This document shows positions 23,237 to 30,744 of a DNA stretch of 36,207 nt, one piece after another. Position 1 is the first letter of the stretch, and each line of letters opens with the position of its first letter. The notes below the pieces were generated by a model. It was not told where the DNA came from. It did no database searches and worked only from the letters and a program-made list of their open reading frames with translations. The position numbers and the translations under genes were made by a program. This DNA is from Prevotellaceae bacterium (GTDB lineage Bacteria; Bacteroidota; Bacteroidia; Bacteroidales; Paludibacteraceae): assembly GCA_031261165.1 (NCBI GenBank), contig JAISJU010000124.1, positions 1 to 36,207 of the forward strand, in the 5' to 3' direction.

Positions 23237-24385
23237 TCATCTCGCGTGCGGCTCCCGCGCTTTCAGATAATTAATGTAGGGGTTGGCGTACATTTCCAAA
23301 ATTTTATGGCGAAGGAATGCCTCGTCTTTGTTTGCCAAATCTACTTTCTCGATGCGGCTTTGCAGGTATTTTTCAAATTTGTTTTTTTCTTCCTGCGTAT
23401 ATTTTTCCGCAGAAACGTTGCCCTGCAAGAGGTCGAAAGCAATGATATTGATGGGATAAATCTTGTAACTCCGGTGGATATGGCGGTCTATCAGTTTTGA
23501 GAGTGCGCTGATTTGCTCGTTCTTACTGCCTTCGGCGATGTGGGCAATGTCCATGCTGAGGGGCGATACTTCGTAATGCACGCGCCCCTTCCAACCCCAC
23601 AAGCCGGTAACCATATTCTTGCTGTCGTCTTCGGGCGACTTTTTGAAGTCGGGATTGTCCCTTTTCTGCTGAAACTCTTTGGCTTTGAGGTAATCGCAGG
23701 GGTCGTATTCGTAAGAAATGCCGATGGGCGTGATGTTCAGTTGGCGCATATTTTCCAGCACGTTGCCGCTGCCGCTGATGTTGAACATTTTCAGTACGGC
23801 GTCTTGGGTGCGGTCGTCTGCGTCTTTGGCACGCCCCTCGCGCTGGGCTATCCAGATGCTGTTTTTCAGTTCGGTAACGGAAAACCGGATATAGGCAGAG
23901 AGTTTTGCCGATGCCTCCAGCACTTGGCGCACGGGCAGGTTGCGGCGCACTACGATGCTTTTGTTGATGCGCACGAGTTTTTCTACCCAGGGGGCGATAA
24001 AAAGGTTGTCGCCGATGCAGATTTCGCAGGTTTCGCGCCCGCCGTCGAGCAGCAAGACGTTCAGGAAAGCCGAGTCGAGGATAATATCGCGGTGGTTGGA
24101 GATGAAAAGGCGGTTTGGGCTGTCGGCGATTTGCTCCAAGCCCGCAATGGAAATGCCCGCTGTGGTTTTCGCGGCAACGCCTTTCAACAAGGCTCTGATA
24201 ATGGTTACCTGAAACTCTTTGACAGTGCGGAAAGCACTCATTATTTTAATGATGCTGCGGGTTGATTTTCGCGGATAAATCTGTTTGAGCGAAAAAAGCA
24301 ACTGCGGCTCGCGGCTCAATACGGCAAGTTCCGCGCCAATTTCCGAGTCGTAAAAAGGACGTATATCGTCAAAATTGTATTCCAT
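23237..24385 (-). CDS. Glycerol-3-phosphate/1-acylglycerol acyltransferase family protein
   Basis: A 382-aa acyltransferase of the PlsB/PlsC superfamily. The catalytic HxxxxD motif is NHRDIILD, followed by SAFLNVLLLDGG; further blocks are GDNLFIAPWVEKLVRINKS, VVRRNLP and the substrate loop IWIAQREGRAKD (the GREG-like block III). A NITPIGISYEYDPCDYLKAK segment follows. Family members transfer acyl chains to glycerophosphates in membrane lipid synthesis; the exact acceptor here is not certain. The ATG at 24385 is chosen because the longer frame starts with TTG and its extra codons contain the promoter -7 box. It stands alone, convergent with recX. Confidence 0.86.
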   Translation of the reverse strand: MEYNFDDIRPFYDSEIGAELAVLSREPQLLFSLKQIYPRKSTRSIIKIMSAFRTVKEFQVTIIRALLKGVAAKTTAGISIAGLEQIADSPNRLFISNHRDIILDSAFLNVLLLDGGRETCEICIGDNLFIAPWVEKLVRINKSIVVRRNLPVRQVLEASAKLSAYIRFSVTELKNSIWIAQREGRAKDADDRTQDAVLKMFNISGSGNVLENMRQLNITPIGISYEYDPCDYLKAKEFQQKRDNPDFKKSPEDDSKNMVTGLWGWKGRVHYEVSPLSMDIAHIAEGSKNEQISALSKLIDRHIHRSYKIYPINIIAFDLLQGNVSAEKYTQEEKNKFEKYLQSRIEKVDLANKDEAFLRHKILEMYANPYINYLKAREPHAR

Positions 24386-24405
24386 TTCTTCAAAATTTGG
24401 ATATG

Positions 24406-24437
24406 CAAAGTTAAAGGTTTTTTGTATATCTACCAAA
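24406..24437 (-). promoter_or_regulatory. Promoter of the acyltransferase gene
   Basis: Minus-strand TTTG (24434-24437), a 20-nt spacer and TAACTTTG (24406-24413), ending 20 nt before the ATG at 24385. Its position argues against the longer TTG-started frame. Confidence 0.65.
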
Positions 24438-24476
24438 TATCAAGTGTTTCGTCAGGTAAAAATGAGGGTAATTTTA

Positions 24477-24587
24477 CCGCCGTTAGGCTTTCCCCCGCCG
24501 GCGGGGGTTAGGGGGTGGAAAAAATAAACCGACAAATAAATAAATCCACCCCCTAACCCCCGCCAGCGGGGGAAAGCCTGACGGCGG
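24477..24587. repeat. GC-rich long inverted repeat with nested palindromes
   Basis: Two 43-nt arms (24477-24519 and 24545-24587) match at 41 of 43 positions, with a 25-nt AT-rich loop. Each arm contains its own near-palindrome CCCCCGCCGGCGGGGG. The contrast with the AT-rich surroundings is striking. It is consistent with a dispersed repeat or MITE-like element, not a terminator, as no T-tract follows. Confidence 0.92.
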
Positions 24588-24663
24588 CGGGAAACTATGT
24601 TTTATTTTTCTTGTGAGAATTAAAAAAATCCCCTTTTTTTATTTGCATTATAAAAAAAACATT

Positions 24664-24671
24664 TACCTTTG
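24664..24671 (+). promoter_or_regulatory. Consensus -7 element in the gene-poor region
   Basis: TACCTTTG, identical to the tRNA-Val -7 box, 23 nt upstream of the short ORF at 24695. No perfect -33 box is seen. Confidence 0.5.
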
Positions 24672-24694
24672 CACCAACAAAATAACAAAAAAAT

Positions 24695-24799
24695 ATGTGT
24701 GCAACCCAAAAAATAATCACTCAAACATTTGGCAGAATGAATAATTTTGCTAAACACACACACAGTATGAGCGTTCGGCTATTTATACTTGATGCATAA
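24695..24799 (+). CDS. Possible 34-aa small protein or leader peptide
   Basis: A short frame starting ATGTGTGCAACC and encoding about 34 residues (MCATQKIITQTFGRMNNFAK onward). It begins 23 nt after a consensus TACCTTTG box, the usual spacing for a Bacteroidota gene. No family is recognised, and the downstream sequence to 25275 holds no larger ORF on this strand. It could be a real small protein, an upstream peptide of a lost gene, or chance. Low coding signal. Confidence 0.3.
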   Translation: MCATQKIITQTFGRMNNFAKHTHSMSVRLFILDA

Positions 24800-24976
24800 T
24801 GCATTAGGATATATTGTTGAAGTTTTGATAAACAAGAATAAAGCAAACGCTTTTTGTTAAAAATAAGTCTTTCCAAAACTCAACATTTTGAGTATATTGG
24901 AATTGGCGACAAAGATACACAAAAACATTTACATCTTGCAAAAAAATGCGTAAAAAAAAAATTGTTGATTTTTTTT
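24800..24976. other. AT-rich stretch with no gene seen
   Basis: No ORF with coding character, RNA gene or strong terminator was recognised. Only a small hairpin ACTCAA-CATT-TTGAGT near 24881-24896 is visible. Together with the flanking repeats this forms an 890-bp gene-poor region between the acyltransferase and DUF6913 genes. Confidence 0.5.
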
Positions 24977-25073
24977 AGTTGCAGCGCAACGAAAATCTTT
25001 GTGGTATAATGGATTTAATTTTCAGTAAAGGCACAGTGTGCCGTAGTTTTTTATATTTCGTTGTGCTGCAACT
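24977..25073. repeat. Inverted repeat element with 18-bp arms
   Basis: AGTTGCAGCGCAACGAAA (24977-24994) pairs with 25056-25073 with one G-T position. Inside are smaller pairs (CAGTAAAG near 25023 with CTTTACTG just outside the right arm, and GGCAC-AGT-GTGCC). The region next to the left arm resembles that beside the palindrome at 7561. It looks like a MITE-like or composite REP element. Confidence 0.85.
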
Positions 25074-25234
25074 TTACTGATTTGTTAATCTAAGGAATAC
25101 AAATATTATCGAGGCTATGCCTCCGAAAATATAATAATTGTCCATTTCAACAAAAACATCAGCTTTTAATGAGCATAAATATTTGTTTTTGGAATTTTTC
25201 TGTTGATTTTGACTGTGGTTTTGGATTGTTTTTG

Positions 25235-25242
25235 TAATTTTG
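25235..25242 (+). promoter_or_regulatory. Putative -7 element of the DUF6913 gene
   Basis: TAATTTTG matches TAnnTTTG, 33 nt upstream of the ATG at 25276. The best -33 TTTG is 23 nt away, longer than usual. Confidence 0.45.
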
Positions 25243-25275
25243 CAGAAAAAAATAATCCTTTGGAAATAAATAGAA

Positions 25276-25839
25276 ATGAAAAAGAAAATCAGCCGTTTTT
25301 TTTTCAACCTGAAAAGAAAAAAACTCGTAAGACGGCAAAAAAAGTTTTTGAATTATGCAGATATTCAAACGGTTTTGTTGCTGTTTGAAAGCAATCTGAA
25401 TGAAAAGAATCCCTACGTCAATCAGATACTCAAACAGTTGGAGGCAGACGGAAAAAAGGTTACGCTGTGCGGATATGTAGATAAAAAGATGTCGGAACAA
25501 CCCACATTGCCTGACTTTTATATGCTCGACCGTTCGCAAATCGGGCTTTTCGGCGAGCCGAAAACGGCGTTTGTCGCACCGCTCTTGGAAAGACAGTTTG
25601 ATGTCGTGCTGGATTTGACACTGTCGGATATTCTGTCTTTACATTATATTATAATGTATGCCAACGCGCCGCTCAAAGTGGGACGGAAAATAGAGAATTG
25701 CGATATTTTGGATTTTATGATTGATTTAAAAGACGGCGAAAAACCAATGGCAGTGGGCAATGAGGACTATATCGCCCAAAGGGTTTATCTCTTGGAACAA
25801 ATAATTTTTTATTTGAAAAGTATAAAATCTCACAAATAA
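25276..25839 (+). CDS. DUF6913-like protein
   Basis: A 187-aa protein, basic at the N-terminus (ISRFFFNLKRKKLVRRQKKF) and then an alpha/beta region: ADIQTVLLLFESNLNEKN, KKVTLCGYVDKKMSEQ, DFYMLDRSQIGLFGEP and FDVVLDLTLSDILSLHYIIM. No signal peptide or membrane segment. It resembles the DUF6913 family, restricted to Bacteroidota and often found directly upstream of dapA, as here. The strand pattern resembles nucleotide- or small-ligand-binding Rossmann-like domains, but no defined catalytic motif is visible. It ends about 90 nt before dapA; whether the two share a transcript is unclear because a promoter-like box and a hairpin lie between them. Confidence 0.78.
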   Translation: MKKKISRFFFNLKRKKLVRRQKKFLNYADIQTVLLLFESNLNEKNPYVNQILKQLEADGKKVTLCGYVDKKMSEQPTLPDFYMLDRSQIGLFGEPKTAFVAPLLERQFDVVLDLTLSDILSLHYIIMYANAPLKVGRKIENCDILDFMIDLKDGEKPMAVGNEDYIAQRVYLLEQIIFYLKSIKSHK

Positions 25840-25843
25840 TTTC

Positions 25844-25851
25844 TACTTTTG
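25844..25851 (+). promoter_or_regulatory. Putative -7 element of dapA
   Basis: TACTTTTG, 79 nt upstream of the dapA ATG at 25931. No good -33 box. A long hairpin follows directly. Confidence 0.45.
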
Positions 25852-25863
25852 CAACGTATTTCC

Positions 25864-25911
25864 GTTATTGCGGCGTTTATTCCTATTTGTCGGAATAAAC
25901 GCCGCAATGAC
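25864..25911. repeat. 20-bp hairpin in the dapA leader
   Basis: Stem GTTATTGCGGCGTTTATTCC with its complement (one G-T pair) and an 8-nt loop, ending 19 nt before the dapA ATG. The end GCAATGAC matches the terminus of the GTCATTGCGG repeat family seen in cls and ribD. It may be an mRNA control structure or a repeat copy. Confidence 0.85.
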
Positions 25912-25930
25912 AGCAACAACAAAAAAGCAG

Positions 25931-26824
25931 ATGAATACAAAAATAACAGGTATGGGCGTTGCGCTGGTAACGCCGTTTAAAGACGATGAAAGCGTTGATT
26001 ACGAGGCTCTCACGCGTTTAGTCGATTACCAAATCAAAAGCGGTACGGACTATCTCGTGGTGCTGGGTACGACTGCCGAAACGCCTACTTTGACCGCCCA
26101 AGAGCAAGACGAAATCACGAAATTGGTTGTCAATCGTGTGAATAATCGCCTGCCCATCGTGCTGGGTGTGGGCGGCAACAACACGCGAGCCGTAACGGAA
26201 CGCCTGCAAAACGGCAATTTCAACGGCATTGATGCCATTCTTTCTTCTGTGCCGTATTACAACAAGCCCTCGCAGGAAGGCATTTACCAACACTACCGCG
26301 CCATCGCCCAAGCCTCGAAACTGCCTGTTATTCTGTACAATGTACCCGGTCGCACGGGCGTAAATATGACCGCCGAAACCACTTTGCGCCTCGCCGCCGA
26401 GTTCCCCGAAAAGATTGTCGCCATCAAAGAGGCATCGGGCAATCTCAACCAAATGAACGATATTATCAAAAATAAACCGAAACATTTTCAAGTGATTTCG
26501 GGCGATGACAGTTTTGCGTTTCCGCTTATCACAATGGGTGCGGTGGGCGTTATTTCCGTCATAGGCAACGCTTTTCCGGCAGAATTTAGCAAAATGGTGC
26601 GTTTGGCGTTGAACGGCGATTATGCGGGCGCACGCGAAATACATTTGCGGTTTACGGAACTGTTTGATTTGCTGTTTGTTGACGGCAATCCTGCGGGTGT
26701 AAAATGTATGTTGTCGATGATGGGCTTTATGGAAAACAAACTGCGTTTGCCGCTCGTGCCGACACGCATCACAACGAAAGATAAAATGAAAGATGTCTTG
26801 GATAAATTGAATGTAAAATATTAA
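25931..26824 (+). CDS. dapA: 4-hydroxy-tetrahydrodipicolinate synthase DapA
   Basis: A 297-aa TIM-barrel aldolase condensing pyruvate with aspartate semialdehyde in the lysine/diaminopimelate pathway. Visible: MGVALVTPF at the start, GTTAETPTL (46-54), VGGNNT (80-85), Tyr110 in SVPYYNKPSQEG, Tyr136 in ILYNVPGRTG (with Arg141) and the Schiff-base Lys166 in VAIKEASGN. GDDSFAFPLITMGAVGVISV follows. Length is typical (about 292-300 aa). The ATG at 25931 is chosen because it matches the family start; the longer frames run through a hairpin. A weak terminator follows at 26826. Confidence 0.96.
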   Translation: MNTKITGMGVALVTPFKDDESVDYEALTRLVDYQIKSGTDYLVVLGTTAETPTLTAQEQDEITKLVVNRVNNRLPIVLGVGGNNTRAVTERLQNGNFNGIDAILSSVPYYNKPSQEGIYQHYRAIAQASKLPVILYNVPGRTGVNMTAETTLRLAAEFPEKIVAIKEASGNLNQMNDIIKNKPKHFQVISGDDSFAFPLITMGAVGVISVIGNAFPAEFSKMVRLALNGDYAGAREIHLRFTELFDLLFVDGNPAGVKCMLSMMGFMENKLRLPLVPTRITTKDKMKDVLDKLNVKY

Positions 26825-26825
26825 A

Positions 26826-26860
26826 GTAGCCCGATGTGAAAAATTTGGGTTGCTTTTTTT
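26826..26860 (+). terminator. Weak terminator of dapA
   Basis: A 7-bp stem GTAGCCC/GGGTTGC (two G-T pairs) with a 14-nt loop and a run of seven T at 26854-26860. The end of the T-run also forms the -33 box of the nuo promoter. Confidence 0.6.
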
Positions 26861-26889
26861 GCATATAAGAATAAAAGTATTTACTTTTG
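26858..26889 (+). promoter_or_regulatory. Promoter of the nuo cluster
   Basis: TTTG (26858-26861), a 20-nt spacer and TACTTTTG (26882-26889). The leader to the nuoA ATG at 26949 is about 55 nt. Confidence 0.7.
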
Positions 26890-26948
26890 CGCCACTTTTC
26901 AGAACGAAGAAACTTTTAATTATTAATTCCTAATTATTAATTGACTAT

Positions 26949-27299
26949 ATGGATTTTGCATATTTTTGGGTAGTATTATTTACCGCCGCTTTTTTGGTCA
27001 TAGCGGGTTTGGGCGTTGCACTTTTGCTCGCGCCATACTCCAACAACCTGCAAAAACGCGAAACATACGAGTGCGGTATTCCCACGCGCGGTACCTCGTG
27101 GATGCAGTTTAAAGTTGGGTACTATCTGTACGCCATACTTTACCTGATGTTCGATGTGGAAACGGTTTTCCTCTTCCCTTGGGCAACGGTGGTCAGAGAA
27201 CTTGGCGCGGCGGGCTTCGTCAGCATCATATTCTTTCTCGTAATATTAACACTTGGCTTGGCTTATGCTTGGCGGAAAGGAGCATTGGAATGGAAATAA
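26949..27299 (+). CDS. nuoA: NADH-quinone oxidoreductase subunit A
   Basis: A 116-aa membrane subunit of respiratory complex I. Three membrane helices (about 5-28, 58-80 and 86-108) and the family motif [12 protein letters not shown] (residues 39-50) followed by [25 protein letters not shown], the conserved segment lining the quinone site entrance. Length is normal. It is the first gene of the nuo cluster, preceded by a consensus promoter, and overlaps nuoB by 10 bp, so the pair is translationally coupled. Confidence 0.95.
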   Translation: MDFAYFWVVLFTAAFLVIAGLGVALLLAPYSNNLQKRETYECGIPTRGTSWMQFKVGYYLYAILYLMFDVETVFLFPWATVVRELGAAGFVSIIFFLVILTLGLAYAWRKGALEWK

Positions 27300-27853
27300 A
27301 AAACATCAAGATAAAAGGTATCCCAAACGAGGAGTTTCAGGACAACGAGTACCTCGAGAAATATGTGGAAGAACTGCGTGCCAACGGTACAAACATCGTG
27401 CTGGGCAAACTTGACGACCTCATTGATTGGGGGCGCAGCAACTCGCTTTGGCCCCTCACTTTTGCTACGAGTTGCTGCGGTATTGAGTTTATGAGCGTGG
27501 GCGCGGCGCGGTTTGACTTTGCCCGTTTCGGCTTTGAAGTAACGCGCAATAGCCCGCGACAAGCCGACTGCATCGTAGTTGCCGGAACGATTGTAAACAA
27601 AATGGCACCAATCCTCAAACGCCTTTACGACCAAATGGCAGAGCCGAAATATGTGATAGCAATGGGCAGTTGCGCCATTTCCGGCGGACCGTTTTGCAAA
27701 TCCTATCACGTTGTCAATGGCATTGACGAGATTATTCCTGTTGATGTGTTTGTACCCGGCTGCCCGCCAAAACCGGAGGCGTTGCTCTATGGTTTTATGC
27801 AGTTGCAACGGAAAGTGAAATTGGAAAAGTTTTTGGGGAATAAGAAGAGATAA
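27290..27853 (+). CDS. nuoB: NADH-quinone oxidoreductase subunit B
   Basis: A 187-aa peripheral-arm subunit carrying iron-sulfur cluster N2. The ligands are visible: Cys62-Cys63 (TSCCGIEFM), Cys128 ([10 protein letters not shown]) and Cys158 ([11 protein letters not shown]). An N-terminal extension of about 40 residues is typical of the Bacteroidota form. The start at 27290 ([10 protein letters not shown]) overlaps the nuoA stop by 10 bp; the longer frame is only the shadow of nuoA. The next gene, an ORF6N protein, begins just 6 nt after its stop, where nuoC would be expected in a compact operon. Confidence 0.96.
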   Translation: MEIKNIKIKGIPNEEFQDNEYLEKYVEELRANGTNIVLGKLDDLIDWGRSNSLWPLTFATSCCGIEFMSVGAARFDFARFGFEVTRNSPRQADCIVVAGTIVNKMAPILKRLYDQMAEPKYVIAMGSCAISGGPFCKSYHVVNGIDEIIPVDVFVPGCPPKPEALLYGFMQLQRKVKLEKFLGNKKR

Positions 27854-27859
27854 AATATT

Positions 27860-28381
27860 ATGGAATTGGAGGTTATTCATAATAAAATATTTGAGGTCAG
27901 AGGCTTTAAGGTTATTATGACTGATTTCCATTTGGCAGAATTATATCAAATAGAAACAAGAGCCTTAAAACAAGCAGTCAGAAGAAATATAGACCGATTT
28001 CCTGACGATTTTATGTTTGTTTTGTCTAATAAAGATGCTAATGAGTTGATACACATAGGGGTATCACAAAATGTGATACCCCCCGATTACAATGTTGGGA
28101 ATGCAAGTATTTTTGTATTTACAGAGCAGGGCGTTGCAATGTTGTCAAGCATTCTAAAATCAAAAGTTGCAATAAATATCAATATTTCCATTATGCGAGC
28201 GTTTGTGTATATGCGGCATTTAGCCAATGGTTATGCAGAACTCAAATCTCTATTAGATAATTTTATGGAAGAAACAAATGTACAATTCAGTGATATTTAT
28301 CAGGTACTTACAGTATTAACCGAGCATAAAAATATGTTGGAACAACCAAGAAATGTAATAGAAGGTTTCAAAATAAAATAG
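27860..28381 (+). CDS. ORF6N domain protein inserted after nuoB, with an internal palindrome
   Basis: A 173-aa protein with an N-terminal ORF6N domain (about 8-110): FEVRGFKVIMTDFHLAELYQ, ETRALKQAVRRNIDRFPDDF, and FVFTEQGVAMLSSILKSKVA. A helical C-terminus follows. ORF6N domains are DNA-binding modules in phage antirepressor-type proteins and are also common as chromosomal singletons in Bacteroidota. A 25-bp perfect inverted repeat (28058-28082, 3-nt centre) is read at residues 67-75 and centres at the AAT codon of Asn71. It starts 6 nt after nuoB and is probably co-transcribed with it. It appears AT-richer than the nuo genes, suggesting acquisition. Confidence 0.88.
   Translation: MELEVIHNKIFEVRGFKVIMTDFHLAELYQIETRALKQAVRRNIDRFPDDFMFVLSNKDANELIHIGVSQNVIPPDYNVGNASIFVFTEQGVAMLSSILKSKVAININISIMRAFVYMRHLANGYAELKSLLDNFMEETNVQFSDIYQVLTVLTEHKNMLEQPRNVIEGFKIK
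28058..28082. repeat. 25-bp palindrome inside the first ORF6N gene
   Basis: 11-bp perfect arms (GGGGTATCACA and its complement) around AAA. On the coding strand it specifies roughly GVSQNVIPP. Confidence 0.95.
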
Positions 28382-28416
28382 AAAAATTGAAATTATTTAT
28401 AAGAAAGGATAGCAAT

Positions 28417-28617
28417 ATGAAAAATTACAGTGTAAATTATTCGTTTCCACACCCCTCGTTTTTAGCGGGAATGGGTAGTGTTTTTAATGTTGCGGGGAAT
28501 TATTATAATGTCAGACATTACAATACTAATAGAAATATGGTTGCAGATGCTTGGAATGCTGTTGGTAGAGAAATGAGAACGGCAATGTTTAATACTTTAT
28601 TAAATAAAAAATATTAG
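28417..28617 (+). CDS. Hypothetical 66-aa protein
   Basis: A small protein (MKNYSVNYSFPHPSFLAGMG at the N-terminus, ending GREMRTAMFNTLLNKKY). No family is recognised. It lacks a strong membrane segment; the FLAGMGSVFNVAGNYYNV part is mildly hydrophobic. The ATG at 28417 is chosen because the longer frame starts with TTG, and an AAAGGA Shine-Dalgarno-like site lies 7 nt upstream. The stop is 3 nt before the DUF2335 gene, and the ORF6N gene ends 35 nt before it, so the three form a block inserted between nuoB and nuoCD. Conserved spacing supports a real gene. Confidence 0.6.
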   Translation: MKNYSVNYSFPHPSFLAGMGSVFNVAGNYYNVRHYNTNRNMVADAWNAVGREMRTAMFNTLLNKKY

Positions 28618-28620
28618 ACA

Positions 28621-29088
28621 ATGGAAGACAATACTCTAAAAATAAATTCGGAAGATTTAGTTTCCATTCTTTCTGACCCTGAACTTTCTAAAGAGAAGAA
28701 AGAACAGATAGTTCGTACAATAGGGAATATATCAATACAACAGGCTTCTATGTTTAGTGGTCCTGTTCCGCCACCGGAAATATTGAAAGGTTATAATGAA
28801 ATAATTCCAAATAGCGCAGAAAGAATGCTCGTAATGGCAGAAAAACAATTGGGGCATTTAATAGAAATAGAAAACCACGCCATTAAAGAAGAATTGAAAC
28901 AAAGCCGTTTGGGGCAATTATTCGGTTTTATTCTCGGATTGGTAGGATTTGGACTTGCTACTTTTTTAGCATTTTTCGGACACGAAACCATCGCGGGCAT
29001 ATTTGGTACAACAACCATTGTCGGACTTGTAACTGTCTTTGTGTTAGGCAGAAAAGTCCAAAAAGAAAAAACAAAAGAAGAAAAATAA
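28621..29088 (+). CDS. DUF2335 family membrane protein
   Basis: A 155-aa protein. The N-terminal half is cytoplasmic and carries the DUF2335 signature: FSGPVPPPEILKGYNEIIPN, SAERMLVMAEKQLGHLIEIE (about 41-80). Two membrane helices follow (about 99-118, GFILGLVGFGLATFLAFFG, and about 124-142), then a basic tail. DUF2335 proteins are small predicted membrane proteins of unknown function, often found in mobile or phage-related contexts. It starts 3 nt after the 66-aa gene and ends 13 nt before nuoCD, so it shares the nuo transcript. Any link to complex I is unproven. Confidence 0.82.
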   Translation: MEDNTLKINSEDLVSILSDPELSKEKKEQIVRTIGNISIQQASMFSGPVPPPEILKGYNEIIPNSAERMLVMAEKQLGHLIEIENHAIKEELKQSRLGQLFGFILGLVGFGLATFLAFFGHETIAGIFGTTTIVGLVTVFVLGRKVQKEKTKEEK

Positions 29089-29101
29089 CCATACCAATAA
29101 T

Positions 29102-30715
29102 ATGGAAACCATAAAACAAAAAATACAAGCAGCCCTTCCCAATGCCGTCATTGAGGAAAAGAAATACCTGACCGTAACGGTTGAGCCGCAAGACTTGCGC
29201 CTGCTGGCAACAACGGTGCGCAACCTGCTGTTCGACTACCTCGTGCAAGTGATTGGCGTAGATGAGGGCGAGCGGCTCGGCGTGGTGTATTACCTCACTT
29301 CGACCGATTTCCCCAACGAATACATCGTGCTGAAAACTTTTACCGCCGACCGCGAAAACCCGCAGTTGGACACCGTGAGCGATATTTGGAAAACCGCCCT
29401 CGTGAATGAGCGTGAAGTATTCGGATTTTTCGGCATCAAGTTTGTCAATCACCCCGATATGCGCCGCCTTTTTCTTGACAATAGTTGGCAGGGATACCCG
29501 CTGCGGAAGGATTATGACCTCAACAGCAATCCCCTTTCGCTCGAAAGCAAGGAAATGAACGACACGCTCTGCCGCCTGCAAATAGACAACGGCAAAGTGG
29601 TGGAAGTGCAGGAAAATGTTTTTGAAGAAGACGAATATGTTATCAATATAGGACCGCAACACCCTGCCACGCACGGCGTTATGCACTTCCGCACGGCACT
29701 TGACGGCGAAATAGTGAAAAAACTTGACATCAACTGCGGCTACATTCACCGTGGCATCGAAAAACTGAGCGAAAGCCTTACATACCCGCAAACCCTGCAT
29801 TTCACCGACCGCTTGGACTATCTCGCCTCGCACATCAACCGCCACGCGCTGTGTATGTGTGTCGAAAAAGGTTTGGAACTCGAAATCCCCGAACGTGCCG
29901 AATATATCCGCGTGATAATGGACGAACTTACGCGCGTAGCCTCGCACCTTTTGGCGTGGGCGTGTATGTGTATGGATATGGGTGCGCTCACCGCCTTTAT
30001 TTACGGTATGCGCGACCGCGAAAAAATTATCGACATTTTCGAGGCAAACACCGGCGGGCGTTTAATTCAGAATTACAACGTCATCGGCGGTGTGATGTAC
30101 GATGTGAAACCCGATTTTCAGAAACAAGTCAAAGAATATATCGCTTATCAGCGCAAAATGATGAAGGAATATCATCAGATTTTCACAGGCAACGTCATTG
30201 CCGAGCAACGTATGCGCGGTATCGGCTTGCTGACCAAGCGTGATGCCATCACTTACGGCGTAACCGGTCCTACGGGGCGTGCCTCCGGCTGGGCGTGCGA
30301 CTTGCGCAAAACCGCGCCGTACAGCGTGTATGGCAAAGTGGATTTCAAAGAAATTATCCGCGAAGACGGTGATGCCTACGCGCGTTATCTCAACCGTTTA
30401 GATGAAATACCCGAATCGCTCAATATTATTGAACAACTGATAGATAACCTGCCCGAAGGCGACTTTGCCGTGAAGACGAAACCGATTATCAAACTGCCCG
30501 AAGGGGAATATTTTGAGCGGGTAGAGTCCTGTCGCGGAGAGTTTGGCGTGTATATCGAAAGTCGCGGAGAAAAAACGCCCTACCGCCTGCATTTCCGCTC
30601 GCCGTCATTGGCGTTGGTTTCCATAATGGAACTTGTAACTAAAGGTGAAAAAATTGCGGACTTGATTGCGATAGGCGGGTCGTTGGATTATATTGTGCCT
30701 TGTTTGGATAGGTAA
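29102..30715 (+). CDS. nuoCD: Fused NADH-quinone oxidoreductase subunit C/D
   Basis: A 537-aa fusion of the 30-kDa (NuoC) and 49-kDa (NuoD) subunits. Residues about 1-145 are NuoC-like (GVDEGERLGVVYYLTSTDFP, AALVNEREVFGFFGIKFVNH-like block, MRRLFLDNSWQGYPLRKDY). Residues about 165-537 are NuoD-like (INIGPQHPATHGVMHFRTAL, DINCGYIHRGIEKLSE, YPQTLHFTDRLDYLASHINR, VTGPTGRASGWACDLRKTAP, and the C-terminal SLDYIVPCLDR). NuoD helps form the quinone site next to NuoB. Fused nuoCD is found in several lineages, including Bacteroidota. It follows an accessory block and is itself followed by an inverted repeat and a second accessory block. Confidence 0.95.
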   Translation: METIKQKIQAALPNAVIEEKKYLTVTVEPQDLRLLATTVRNLLFDYLVQVIGVDEGERLGVVYYLTSTDFPNEYIVLKTFTADRENPQLDTVSDIWKTALVNEREVFGFFGIKFVNHPDMRRLFLDNSWQGYPLRKDYDLNSNPLSLESKEMNDTLCRLQIDNGKVVEVQENVFEEDEYVINIGPQHPATHGVMHFRTALDGEIVKKLDINCGYIHRGIEKLSESLTYPQTLHFTDRLDYLASHINRHALCMCVEKGLELEIPERAEYIRVIMDELTRVASHLLAWACMCMDMGALTAFIYGMRDREKIIDIFEANTGGRLIQNYNVIGGVMYDVKPDFQKQVKEYIAYQRKMMKEYHQIFTGNVIAEQRMRGIGLLTKRDAITYGVTGPTGRASGWACDLRKTAPYSVYGKVDFKEIIREDGDAYARYLNRLDEIPESLNIIEQLIDNLPEGDFAVKTKPIIKLPEGEYFERVESCRGEFGVYIESRGEKTPYRLHFRSPSLALVSIMELVTKGEKIADLIAIGGSLDYIVPCLDR

Positions 30716-30744
30716 GAATTAATAATCTTTGATTGGCGAAATAA

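Noticed and set aside
24386..24436. A 17-residue longer acyltransferase N-terminus
   Set aside because: It starts with TTG and its codons contain the promoter -7 box; the ATG at 24385 is better supported.
24477..25073. CRISPR array or insertion sequence in the gene-poor region
   Set aside because: There are two inverted repeats but no regularly spaced direct repeats and no transposase ORF.
27179..27289. A longer nuoB start at 27179
   Set aside because: The extra codons are the nuoA frame-shifted shadow; the family start matches ATG at 27290.
28958..29947. A 329-aa minus-strand frame over nuoCD
   Set aside because: Antisense shadow of the nuoCD gene with His/Val/Phe-rich composition and no domain.
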